From Conidiobolus incongruus B7586 (lineage: Eukaryota; Entomophthoromycota; Entomophthoromycetes; Entomophthorales; Conidiobolaceae), in NCBI GenBank assembly GCA_000697335.1, contig JNEM01016132.1, forward strand, positions 1-15,883: DNA of 15,883 nucleotides. Direction: 5' to 3'. Below, piece after piece: positions 1 to 9,073 of this stretch (the first letter of the stretch is position 1; the number at the start of each line of letters is the position of its first letter). The notes beneath the pieces are model-generated. The model saw only the letters and a list, made by a program, of their open reading frames with translations. It ran no database searches and was not told where the DNA came from. Made by a program: the position numbers and the translations under genes.

Positions 1-1012
1 ATATTATTTAAATTAACAATTTATTACTAGGTAAATTACTTTAAAGCTAAGAGAGAAACTATTTAAAACTTGTTAAAATTTAAAAAACTAACTTTAACTA
101 TTATTCTTTTAATTATTAATAGGGTGAAAAAATATATTGAAAAATACCTTTTTATTTTAATTAAAGAATTATCTAAGTACTTTAATATTAGTTTTATAAG
201 TATTTTATATATATTAAAGTTTAAACTCAAATTAATAAATAAAAAAATAAAATAGGTACCTTATAATTTAACTAAAATTTAAAAAAAAGTTAGAGTAGTT
301 ATTGTTAAACAAAACTTACTAAAATATTATTAGAAGCTTAAACTTTTATAGTAAATAATTACAATTGATAAATCTTAAATCTTTATGTATAGTCCTTTAA
401 TAAAACACAAATTAAAATGTTAGATTAAGTTAAATCAACCTTTTTTATAAATCCCTTTAAATAAATATTTTGTTAATAAACAAACATTAATTATTATAAT
501 AAATTATAATAGTATATGCTATTCTTATTTAATTCTTAAAAGAAAATTAATTAATAGTAAACTTTATAATGTTTTTTTTAAATTAAGTATTTTTAATTAG
601 TGTTTTCAATAAAATTTGAGAAGACTTAATATTTTACATGATAATTATAAACTATATAAATCTAAAACTGTAAAAAACTTTCTAATTAAAAATAACTAGA
701 AAAAACTACTACATCTAGTATATTCTTTAGATTATAACCTATATGATTATAATTGCTTTAGGTAATTAAAAAACCAGCTTACAAGAAAGAAAATCTTTAT
801 AAGAAAATTTAATTAATTTGTAAAAGATTAAATTTTAGTCTTTAATAAAAAAAATTATTTTTTAAGTGTTAGATCTTTATTAAATATATAGCAAAAAGTT
901 ATTAATCATAAAAGAAACTATTAAATTTATATTATATATTTATTTTTATATATTATATATTAAAATGTTTATTTATTTTGAATCACAAAAAATTCCCATT
1001 AATAAAAATACA
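1..1012 (+). mobile_element. Decayed mariner element, copy A (5' end outside window)
   Basis: This stretch aligns base by base with the reverse complement of the better preserved mariner copy at 5614-6921 and with copy D; base 1 corresponds to about 14577 in D. It therefore lacks roughly the first 300 bp of the element, which lie left of the window. Positions 70-255 still encode a recognisable piece of the second helix-turn-helix region (RVKKYIEKY, LSKYFNI, LKFKLKLINKK). Positions 610-790 correspond to the DNC...H and YSPDY...CDY catalytic region, now full of stops. The right end is near 1012, where CCCATTAATAAAAATACA matches the terminal repeat. Typical decay changes are TGG to TAG or TAA and CAA to TAA. 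The copy is non-functional. It shares several bases with D against the young copy, so A and D look like one subfamily. Confidence 0.88.
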
Positions 1013-1334
1013 GAGTAATAGATTATTATAAATTATTTCTAAGATATTAATTCAAAGTTATTGATTATATAATTAGAATTTCTTTGCCCTATATTTATAT
1101 TTTTCCACCCAATTCTAATAAGTTTAATAAGTATTTTTTTATTAGATATATTGAGCTTTAGATTAAAGTGATTAGCATATTAAACATTGGACTGAATAAT
1201 TCAGTTGAAATTATAAAAATAATATAATAGAAATAATTAAATTATTGTTTAGGTTATAATATATAGTTAAATTTGAGTTATATTCAAGTCTTATATAATT
1301 TAAATTATTCATTAGGAAATCATCAAAAATTTAT
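1013..1334. other. AT-rich spacer, no gene seen
   Basis: This spacer lies between the end of mariner copy A and the 3' end of the methyltransferase gene. I see no open frame of note and no RNA gene. It should contain the 3' untranslated region of the minus-strand methyltransferase. Confidence 0.6.
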
Positions 1335-1335
1335 T
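1330..1335 (-). terminator. Possible poly(A) signal of the methyltransferase
   Basis: On the minus strand AATAAA overlaps the stop codon (TAAATAAA). The hexamer is common by chance in DNA this rich in A and T, so this is only a candidate. Confidence 0.3.
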
Positions 1336-2486
1336 TAGAGTTTTTTCAATACAATCCATTCAAAAGTATTGTTTAATTCAAAATGATCTCTATCCTTATA
1401 GCATAAATTTTCAAAGTCTTCATAGAGCTTGATTCTAGATGCTTCATCCTTGAAAGTGTCAGGATATTGAGCCAAGCCAGTGATAATCTGATTTCTAATT
1501 ACTGCTTTAAAACCGAGTCGATTGAATAAAGATACATCTTTTTCAAAGTACCAGTGAACCACCTTAAACTTAGATTCAAATCGTTTCAAAATACTTTGGA
1601 CCCATTCTCGGGATCTGCAATATATTGGGACCGCTACCTTATTAAAGTCTTTATGATCCAGACCCTTAGATTTTAATAATTCGATCCATTTCTCGTTCAA
1701 ATATGGGAGAAAGTTATAAGGATTAAAAATGTTAAAGCTCAATAAGCCACCTTTTTTCAACTCTTCATGACGTAAGTTAAGCCATTGAGCTAAGTACTTA
1801 TCTGCCATATTGTCAAACCAATTTGTCAGCTCTGTATTCCCATATTCCGATAAGTAACAAAGACCATAATCCATCGGACGGTACTCTGGCATCCAATGCA
1901 ACGAAGTATAGCAGAAAGCAATATCAACACTCTCAGATTCAACTAATTGCTCATAATAAGATTTTCCAATGCAATCTACACTTACTTTAATATTATTGTT
2001 TTTAAAGATATCATGGGTAAGATACCCAATCTTAGGATCTTCAACACAATTTTTTACAGCTTCAAAATCGTTGTCGGGTAAATCTTCATGAAAAAATTTG
2101 ATAGCTTTCAACCCTTTAGCATAGTCTTCTCTCTTTTGGATGTTGTCCAATAATTGTTTCATCACAAACATTGAATTTTTTCCGTGACTGCACCCCAAGT
2201 CGGCAATAGTGATGGTACCATCGTGAGGTGGAAGGAAAGGAACTAACGATATGATTAACCCAAGTTAAAACTAAGTGAAAGAGAATTACCTGCAAGCTCA
2301 ATATTCTCTTTACCCTGCATAATCCATTTGAGTTGAACATTTGAAGCTTTGTTATAATCCACCATGGATTTACTCTCTAATAAATGTAAATTGAATAATA
2401 AATTTAGTACTGATATACTTCAACTTACTGCTTTCATTCTGTTCCGAAGGACTAACCTTTTGAGTGTTATTTTCAATTCTCAACAT
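1335..2486 (-). CDS. SABATH-family SAM-dependent carboxyl methyltransferase
   Basis: Proposed exons are 2486-2429, 2376-2290 and 2242-1335, separated by introns of 52 and 47 bp, giving 350 residues, a usual length for the family. Seen: the SAM-binding motif DLGCSHGKNS (about 63-72), EDLPDND (about 101-107), SYYEQL followed by VDIAFCYTSLHWM (about 143-166), and an N-terminal Y-N-x-x-S-N-x-Q segment (27-34). All correspond to landmarks of the SABATH (Methyltransf_7) fold. Known of the family: transfer of a methyl group from SAM to the carboxyl of small acids such as salicylate, benzoate, jasmonate or indole-acetate. The conserved Trp of SLHW packs against aromatic substrates in characterised plant enzymes. 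Inferred: a soluble cytosolic enzyme; the substrate cannot be read from sequence. Exon 3 alone keeps the frame open to the stop at 1335. The second exon begins in frame with KSKSMVDY, so Met24 is an alternative start if exon 1 is not used. The gene stands alone between transposon-derived regions, and no partner gene is visible. The family assignment is firm; the exon 1 model is less so. Confidence 0.9.
2429..2486 (-). other. Short 5' coding exon of the methyltransferase gene
   Basis: Minus-strand ATG at 2486-2484 opens 19 codons (MLRIENNTQKVSPSEQNES) plus one base, then the donor GTAAGT at 2428. The intron 2428-2377 is 52 bp, has a TACTAA stretch and ends TTATTAG. Splicing restores the frame exactly into KSKSMVDYNKAS. 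The size and splice signals match the other introns of the window, which supports the exon although its sequence is not conserved. Confidence 0.65.
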
Positions 2487-3916
2487 TGTATCTATCTCAA
2501 TAATTTATCTTAATTTTTTCATGCAATTCATTGTGTGAAATTTATATGTAATTATCTCCAAATACACTCCAATTCATTGACTGCTGATCACTTCAATTGA
2601 ATTTCCAAATTGGAATCAAAAGAATGTTCATCCAAATGTAATTTTCAACTCGGTAATTTATGAATTTAGTTAACTAATAGATGATTTCCAAATTAAAATA
2701 AGTTTGTATTGAAATTTCTTTTTTTTGCAATAAAAGTTGTGTTATAATTCAATTTTATTAATTTGTAAAGTGCTTTCTGATACTATTTAAACTTTCAGTG
2801 TGAAATGATAATAATAATTTGTACTCGTTTTAAAAATTAATGCAATTAGTTTAATTTTATTTAATGTATATGTTTAATTAATAGTCAATTATAATATATA
2901 TCAATATTAAATTTTAGATAATTTCAATCTAAAAAGTAAATAGACACAATTGATATTTGAATTCTCCAAATTTTGATTGAATTTATATATATCTTTATAG
3001 TCATATATTAAAATGAGTATTGTAAAAGTATGCTCTAGGACCAAATTCATTACATAAAATATAAATTTATTTACTAGTACTCGAATCAGGTAGTAATATT
3101 GAGATCATTTGTTTTTGATTAAACAGAATATTAGAATTTGAAAATAAATTTATTATTAATTCAAGGATGGGAAAATACATTGATTCAATATAATCTAGAT
3201 ATTAGTTTGTCAGTTTTATAACTAGGAAATGGTATATTTGGATATCAATTCTATATATTATATTTATTAAATTCAAATTTCATAACTTCGTCATTTTGCT
3301 TCCACTGTTTGAATAAAAAAAATATATCACTTCTTTAAATCACCTAATGCCAACCATTAATATATAAATCAAGATATTATTAATTAATAAAGATCAACAA
3401 TATTTGATTTGACATTTAACCAATTATTCTCAGATTATTTCAATTGAGATTTAAATATATTTTATATATAATTTTAAGTTAGATATTATAGAAATAAATA
3501 ATAACCTCCTTAGCAAAGTATATATTTTAGTGATAAGAATAGCCTGATTAAGAAACAAGAAAAATACTTACTATAATATGTGAGATATATTAAAATATAT
3601 AATAATTGATATCTTTCTAATTTAATATATAAATAATATTGGTAAATTAATAACTAAGCAATATCTTTTATTATATAAAATGATTGGTTAAAACTAATAA
3701 TTTAATTTAAAGAATATAAAATATTTAATAAAATATATTCCATTATTTAATTATTTTTAAATAAATTATATAATACTTGAACTATAATGAATAAAAAAAT
3801 ATATTAATATTATTTATGACATGAATTTTAAATTAATTAAATATAAAATTTAATTATAAAAATAAATATTTAATCTATCATTTAATTTGAGAATAATATA
3901 TATATATATATATATA
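2487..3916. other. AT-rich intergenic region, no gene seen
   Basis: About 1.4 kb upstream of the methyltransferase. No open frame of useful length, no RNA gene and no clear transposon remnant was recognised. It must include the methyltransferase promoter, but no motif stands out. The last 20 bp (3897-3916) are a pure TA dinucleotide run against which the Tc1-like element sits. Confidence 0.6.
3897..3916. repeat. (TA)10 microsatellite at the Tc1 insertion site
   Basis: An uninterrupted TA run of 20 bp ends exactly where the left terminal repeat of the Tc1-like element begins (CACTAGCC at 3917). Tc1/mariner elements insert at TA, so the run could be a target, or slippage of the target duplication. 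Confidence 0.85.
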
Positions 3917-3927
3917 CACTAGCCTAT

Positions 3928-3946
3928 AAAAATAAGTCATAAAATT
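3928..3946 (+). repeat. Outer direct repeat in left IR of T1
   Basis: AAAAATAAGTCATAAAATT closely matches the inner block at 4103-4121 (AAAAATGAGTTATAAATTT) in the same orientation. Paired repeats within each long inverted repeat are the IR/DR arrangement in which Tc1-family transposase binds both copies. Confidence 0.7.
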
Positions 3947-4102
3947 AAAAATATAAATTATTCTATTAATATCTTAATAAATTCTAGTTTAAATAAATTT
4001 ATATTAAACTATGTAATTAATATATATATTTTATCTATAATATAATATATAAAGTTAAATTTAATTAATTATTAATTGATATATCAAAACTAAAAATATA
4101 CC

Positions 4103-4121
4103 AAAAATGAGTTATAAATTT
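4103..4121 (+). repeat. Inner direct repeat in left IR of T1
   Basis: AAAAATGAGTTATAAATTT lies at the inner edge of the left inverted repeat. Its counterpart in the right inverted repeat is 5280-5297 in inverted orientation, and the right outer copy is about 5455-5475. Putative transposase binding site. Confidence 0.7.
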
Positions 4122-4164
4122 ATAAGCTTTAATATTGATAGAAAAAGTAATATCTAGAACATCT

Positions 4165-5165
4165 ACCTTTTGCTTTTCTAACTTCTTTAAGTTTGTAAGG
4201 TATAGAGTCAATTAGCTTTTTATATTAAGTAAAACTAATATTATTCTAAGCTTCTTGAATATACTCCTAAAGTTGATTTAAATTTTTTATTAGGGGGAAA
4301 GCTTTAATTAATTTTTTTAGTTAATCTTAAAGATATTTAATTAGGTTAAAATTAAAAAATTAAGGAGGCTATTTTATAATAATTATTTTGTTATTTTTAA
4401 GCTATTTAATAATAGAATTTATAGTATAACTAAAGGTATTATCTTATTAGAAAATAATATTTGATTTATTTAACGTATATTACTTAATAGTTTGTTTAAT
4501 TTATTGTTTAGAATATTTTAATATATCTTAATATTAATTCCCCCATTAATCCTACAAAAATACCTTATACTTAAAGATAACATATATCTTTAAATTATAA
4601 TTAACCTATTATTATATTTTTGGGTTATAATAACATAATGGTTATAAAGTAATTCTCTATCTTTTTTGAAATATTTAGCTCTTTTATTAGATTTATTAAA
4701 ATATATCTTTGTTTTATCAAACTAAATAACTTTACTCTAGTTAATTTTAATTCAACTTTAGTGATGATATTTAAACTCCCAGCTAACTTTATAATAAAAC
4801 TTCATTAATTGAGAATGTTTTTTCTTAAAATGTAAGTGGTATTTATTCTAATATAAAACATATATAATAATATTAATATTAATTAATATTTTTACATATT
4901 TTCATAATTCTTGTTATACTTCTATAATAATATTATGTTTACCTATATTAATTAATCTACAAATATACTTTTCATCATATTTATCTATAATTTTAATATA
5001 CTTAAGTTTTAGTTTAAGTGTTGTTTTAACATTGTTTTTAATAACCTTAGCTATAGTAGATTAATTAACACTAGTAATTCTAGTAATCTCACAAGTTAAT
5101 TTATTTTCATTATAAAGTTAATTAATATATAAGTGAATTTTTTTAGAGAGAGATTTAGTTATTAT
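4165..5165 (-). pseudogene. Tc1-family transposase relic in T1
   Basis: Minus-strand reading gives about 333 codons, the usual Tc1 transposase length, broken by many stops. Recognisable parts in order are: SKKIHLYI and KLTCEITRITSVN (first DNA-binding helix-turn-helix, about 5040-5150); FDKTKIYFNKSNKRAKYF (about 4670-4720), where family members have the first catalytic Asp followed by Glu; and LKKLIKAFPL, IQEA, NNISLT, KKLIDSIPYKLKEVRKAKG (about 4180-4320), the conserved C-terminal part after the NPIE.LW region. Most stops sit where Gln (CAA) or Trp (TGG) is expected, as C-to-T or G-to-A changes would produce. Plain DNA transposon remnant, not a host gene. Confidence 0.85.
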
Positions 5166-5278
5166 AATATTAATTTTAAAATATTAGCTTAATAGTTTGA
5201 TAATATATATAATATAACAAAGAAAATAGAAAATATATATAAGTTTTGTTATTTATACCCTTTTAATATATAAACACA

Positions 5279-5484
5279 TAAATTTATAATTCATTTTGGT
5301 TAAATTTTAGGTTTTGATATATTAACTAATAGTTAATGAAATATAATCAAATATAGTTAGTTATAATCAACTAATATAGATAAATTATATATTTTTATTT
5401 AAATTTATTTAATTAAGAATTATTTAAAATATAGGTAAATATATAAGTAATTTTGATTTTATAACTTACTTTTTTAGGATAGTA
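5279..5484 (-). repeat. Right long terminal inverted repeat of T1
   Basis: Its reverse complement matches 3917-4122. The outer 30 bp and the inner 45 bp (GATATATCAAAAC and ATTATAAATTTAT blocks) are best preserved, while the middle is more diverged. Outer and inner blocks carry the direct-repeat motif, as at the left end. Confidence 0.85.
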
Positions 5485-5602
5485 TATAATTATCTAATGA
5501 ATATATTTAATTAATATAATATTTGATATAATTTTAATTTAATAATATCTTTATAATTTGATTAATTATTTTTTATATATTTTATATCACTAATTATATA
5601 AT
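5485..5602. other. Short AT-rich spacer between T1 and mariner pair
   Basis: About 118 bp with no recognisable feature. It begins with the TA duplicated on insertion of T1. Confidence 0.5.
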
Positions 5603-5734
5603 ATATATTAGTATAGAAATTAAGTAATGGCACAATTTTAAAATTAAAATTAAACAAATAAATTAATAAATAATATATAAAATTTAATGAATAATATAAA
5701 ATTAATAGCCTCCTTTATTATTAATAACTCTTTT

Positions 5735-6736
5735 CTATACCTTTGGTAAGCTTCTAATACCTAAAAAACAGTTCTTTTTATTAAGGACTGAAATTTGATG
5801 TTTCACGAACCAATTTAATTTGTTTGCAGGAATTTTTTTTCCTGCAAGCTGTTTTTTTAATTGTCCAAAACAATTATAATCACATAGATTATAATCAGGT
5901 GAATATACTGGATGTGGTAACTCCCTCCAATTTTTTTTATATAAAAAATCTTTTACAGCTTTAGCTTTATGTATTTTGCAATTATCATGCAAAATAATAG
6001 GTGTCCTTAATTTATATTGAGAACACCATTTAGAAATTGTTTTATTTAAAAAAATAATATATAACTTACTATTAATTGACTTTCCTTGAGGTATTAAATA
6101 AGAAGACTATATACCATTATAATCCATTACAACAATTAACATTTGCTTATATTCAAAGTACTTATTCATTGGAATTTATGGAGGGGATTGATTTGGCTTA
6201 ACCCAACATCTTGTTTTAATTTTAGGTAAAAGATTATATAAAGGAATCCAAGATTCATCAATTGCAAGTATTCACTGTAAAAACCTTTGTTGTTGGTTAT
6301 ACCTTAATAAGTTTAGTTTAGCTATAGCTACTCTAGTTTTCTTTTGGGCTTCTGTTAAATTATAAGGTATCCATTTTACATTTTTATTAATTAATCCAAG
6401 TTTAAACTTAAGTAAATATAACATGCTTGTATGATTAATATTAAATTGCTTTGATAGTTCTCTAGCAGAAATAAAAGGGTATTTCTTAATATATTTTTTT
6501 ACTTTATTGGTAAGTGAAAGAGTGACAGTAGAAATTAGTCTTCCAGATTTTGGTAAATTTTGAATAGTGTCCCTTCCAGCTTTAAAATCACAAATCCAGC
6601 AATATATGGTAGTTTTAGATAAAGCACCATCTCCATAAGCTGTTTGCAAGTTTTGGATGATTTTAGAGGGTTTATAGTTAAGTTTTAAAGATACAAAAAT
6701 AAAAGCCTTTTGATAATCACAATCTGGTTTAAGCAT
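5735..6736 (-). pseudogene. Mariner transposase, single frame with three stops
   Basis: From the ATG at 6736 the frame runs 334 codons to the stop at 5735, about the family's usual 340-350, with no frameshift. It is broken by three in-frame stops: TGA at 6274-6272, TAA at 6178-6176 and TAG at 6109-6107. Domains in order: N-terminal helix-turn-helix (residues about 1-60), linker SGRLIST, second helix-turn-helix (ARELSKQFNINHTSMLYLL, about 95-113), the signature WIPYNLTEAQ (family WVPH.L...Q), first catalytic Asp in AIDESW, second in LHDNCKIH, and third in YSPDYNLCDY. The second and third catalytic Asp are separated by 34 residues, the DD34D spacing of true mariners. Mos1-like elements have R or H just after RFL where the TGA falls, so that stop may be CGA changed to TGA. 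The copy looks recently silenced and could only have moved with transposase from another copy. Confidence 0.93.
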
Positions 6737-6853
6737 GATTAAATTTAAGTGTAAATTTTAAAATCAAAATATTTTAATAAAAAAAATAATTAAAATTGAA
6801 TATATATATATAGTTTGAAAATATTTATTTTCCTATATATTTTATATATATAT

Positions 6854-6887
6854 AATCTTTCAAAACGTATAATATGTTTGAAAGATT
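6854..6887. repeat. Subterminal palindrome of the mariner family
   Basis: AATCTTTCAAA and TTTGAAAGATT form perfect 11-bp arms around a 12-base centre, 35-68 bp inside the 5' end of copy B. Decayed forms lie at the same place in D (about 14315-14345), E (about 13735-13765) and C (about 8070-8090). It is therefore a feature of the element, not chance. Confidence 0.8.
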
Positions 6888-6888
6888 G

Positions 6889-6921
6889 GAAATTAAAAAA
6901 TTTGCCATTTCTTAATTTCCA
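6889..6921. repeat. 5' terminal inverted repeat of mariner B, itself palindromic
   Basis: The terminus reads GGAAATTAA...TTAATTTCC, so 9-bp arms within the repeat pair with each other as well as with the far end at 5614-5645. The central GAAATGGCAAATTTTTTAAT is the best conserved sequence among all copies and probably includes the transposase binding site. Confidence 0.75.
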
Positions 6922-8126
6922 TACTAATAACATAAATTAAAATTTTAATATATAATTAAAAAAATTAATATTTTAATTATTATATTTTTTATAGATATTT
7001 AATATTTAAAAAAATTTTTTATTAAAAACTTAAATTTGATATATTATTAATAAATTTCATTTATTTGCATAAATATCCTTTTTTGTAAATATATTTTTTA
7101 TTTAGTTAAAATTAAAATTATATAGGTTATAGTCAAGTTAATATATTAAATATGGTATATTTATTTATTAATTTTAATTATAAAATATTTTATTACTTTA
7201 GTTTTATGAATTTTATATTTATTATATAAAATAATAAGTTTTTTAAAAATATTTTAAAAACACCAAATAAATATAATTCAATTTAAAAAATAATAAAAAG
7301 ATTATTTTAATTAATTTTTTTTCAAACTAAATATAAAGTTATATAAAGTTTTAACAAATTATAATAATTAATATATGTTTATAAATAAATGATTATATTG
7401 AAATTTATTAAAAAAATAATTTTGATTTAATATTATAATTTATGTTTTAATAAATGATTATATAATTATGATTAAATTATTTTAATTATATTATTTATTT
7501 GTAAAACTTTCAATTTTTTATTATAATTTAATAAGTTTTATTGAATTTTAATTATGATAATGTTTATTTAAATATTTTTTAAATTATAGGATATTAATAT
7601 AATATTTTTTATTAATTCAACTAAGCTTAAATTTTCTTATATATAATATGCTTTTATAATTAATATTAAGCTATTATAATAACTTTTTAACATAAATATA
7701 TTATTTTAAATAATTTTTTCATTATAAATAATTTATAAAATAATAGATAATATTAATCTTAAAAATATTATCAAAATTTAAATAATTTTTCATCTAATAT
7801 TAAAATAATTTACATAATGATATATAATAAATTTAAATAAAGCATTATCTTTATAAGTTATTTATAAATTTTAAATAATTTTAGAAGTTTTTGGTTAAGT
7901 TATAATAATACTAAAATAAATAATTTCTGATAATTATTTTTTAGTTTAAATAGTATTGAATTAAACAAAAAATATTTGAAAGATAATTTTTTAATGAAAA
8001 AAATCATATATCAATATATATAATTTAAAATTATATTTTCTCTTTTTATTTTGTATTTAATCTGTTTAAACTAATAATATGTTTCAGAAGTCAAAATTAA
8101 AAAAAATTCTTATTTCTTTGATTTCA

Positions 8127-9073
8127 GGGTAATATTTCATAACTTTAGAAAGTTATCAAACAAAAATTTTAAATTAAATACTGCATAATCAAATTAAGAT
8201 TCAAATATGATTGAATATCTTACCCCGGTTATCTTGCTGTTCATATTTTATTTTGATTAAAAATATATAGATTATAATAAATTTAAACTAAAATTTAAAC
8301 ATATAAATGACAAAAATTTCAGAAATTGATAATTGAATTGCATCCAATCAAATATTTTGATATTCAAAAACCACAGAGGAATATAATATTATTATTATTG
8401 GAAATATTCTGTTTAAGAGATATGAATAGTATTATATAATAAAATCATCTACCAAACACTTGAATTCAAAATAGCTTGGAAGGAAATTTGTATCAATATC
8501 ATGATTTCATTATATTATTTAATATAATTTTAAAGATTATCAATATTCAAATCAATTTAAAAAGAAATACTGAATTGCAATTAATTATTTAATATGAATA
8601 TGTGGGTTAAATTTGGTAATCAATTGCATATTGAAATCCATTTCAAATTTTATATTTACTGAATAATAGTAATGGAGCAGTATATTACATCTCAAATTGG
8701 TAAAACATTGGTAAAATTTTTATATTATCATAATGCAAAGCTAATTAAATTGTATATTTTCAATCCAATTGTTCATCGATTTGAGATATTTTGAAAAAAT
8801 GGAATCAAAACGTAAGAGCATCCCATAATTATCTGTATATTTGAAAATTGATTAAATTAAAATTTCAACAGTAACTTACATTTAATCAATTCAAAATTAA
8901 AACTAAACAAAAAGAAATATAAACTATATCTAATAATATTATTATTAATATTAATAATTAAACTAATAGAACTTAGCAATTTTAAAAGTAAAATAGAATA
9001 TTTCATTTACTATCATATCTAATTTTGGCTCTTGGATAGTTTTTAATAAAAAATATTTTGAATTATTTCGATT
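8127..9073. other. AT-rich intergenic region upstream of the site-2 protease
   Basis: About 950 bp with no open frame of note, no RNA gene and no transposon that I could recognise. It should contain the promoter and 5' leader of the site-2 protease gene. A short, less AT-rich patch near 8220-8245 has no recognised meaning. Confidence 0.55.

Larger units (their letters stand above)
3917..5484 (-). mobile_element. Tc1-like DNA transposon T1, complete but decayed
   Basis: The element is about 1568 bp and flanked by TA on both sides. The left terminus CACTAGCCTATAAAAATAAG matches the reverse complement of the right terminus (...CTTACTTTTTTAGGATAGTA, ending 5484). The inverted repeats extend inward for about 206 bp (3917-4122 and 5279-5484) with scattered mismatches. 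The transposase relic between them reads on the minus strand. Its N-terminus resembles a Tc1 helix-turn-helix (KLTCEITRITSVN), and its C-terminus still shows LIKNLNQL, KKLIDSIPYKLKEVRKAKG and SRYYF, the typical Tc1 ending (family pattern: ...IDSMP...V..AKGG...Y). The second copy T2 confirms the left boundary. The element cannot encode an active transposase. Confidence 0.9.
5614..6921 (-). mobile_element. Mariner-family DNA transposon, copy B (youngest)
   Basis: The element is 1308 bp, the standard mariner size, with TA on both flanks (5612-5613 and 6922-6923). Its terminal inverted repeats start TAGAAATTAAGTAATGGCAC (plus strand, 5614) and TGGAAATTAAGAAATGGCAA (minus strand, 6921), about 26-30 bp with a few mismatches. 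It encodes one transposase frame on the minus strand (6736-5735). Copies A, C, D and fragment E in the same window belong to the same family and confirm both ends. It is much less decayed than they are. Confidence 0.95.
5603..8126 (-). mobile_element. Old mariner element C, interrupted at its 3' end by copy B
   Basis: The bases 6924-8126 align along their whole length with the mariner B sequence in the same orientation, but heavily decayed. Matching landmarks are the YSPDY...CDY region (7121-7170), the helix-turn-helix region (7560-7690, with ATGCTTTTATAATTAATATTAA), the N-terminal coding region (7830-7960) and the 5' terminal repeat ending TTCTTTGATTTCA at 8126. At the other end, 6924-6938 (CTAATAACATAAATT) aligns to base 11 onwards of the B terminus. 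The missing outer bases are plausibly the TATATATTAG just left of B, so B seems to have landed in the terminal repeat of C. No coding potential remains. Confidence 0.8.

Noticed and set aside
70-255. Small open frame of 61 codons
   Set aside because: It is a surviving piece of the decayed mariner transposase in copy A, matching residues about 75-140 of copy B; no separate gene.
2116-2340. Minus-strand open frame of 74 codons over the methyltransferase 5' region
   Set aside because: It reads exon 2, the 47-bp intron and part of exon 3 in a wrong frame; the family motifs are in the spliced frame.
2487-3916. Search for tRNA, rRNA, CRISPR-like arrays or an additional gene in the long AT-rich spacers
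   Set aside because: No cloverleaf, spaced repeat array or coding-like stretch could be supported by eye; only A/T runs and chance short frames.
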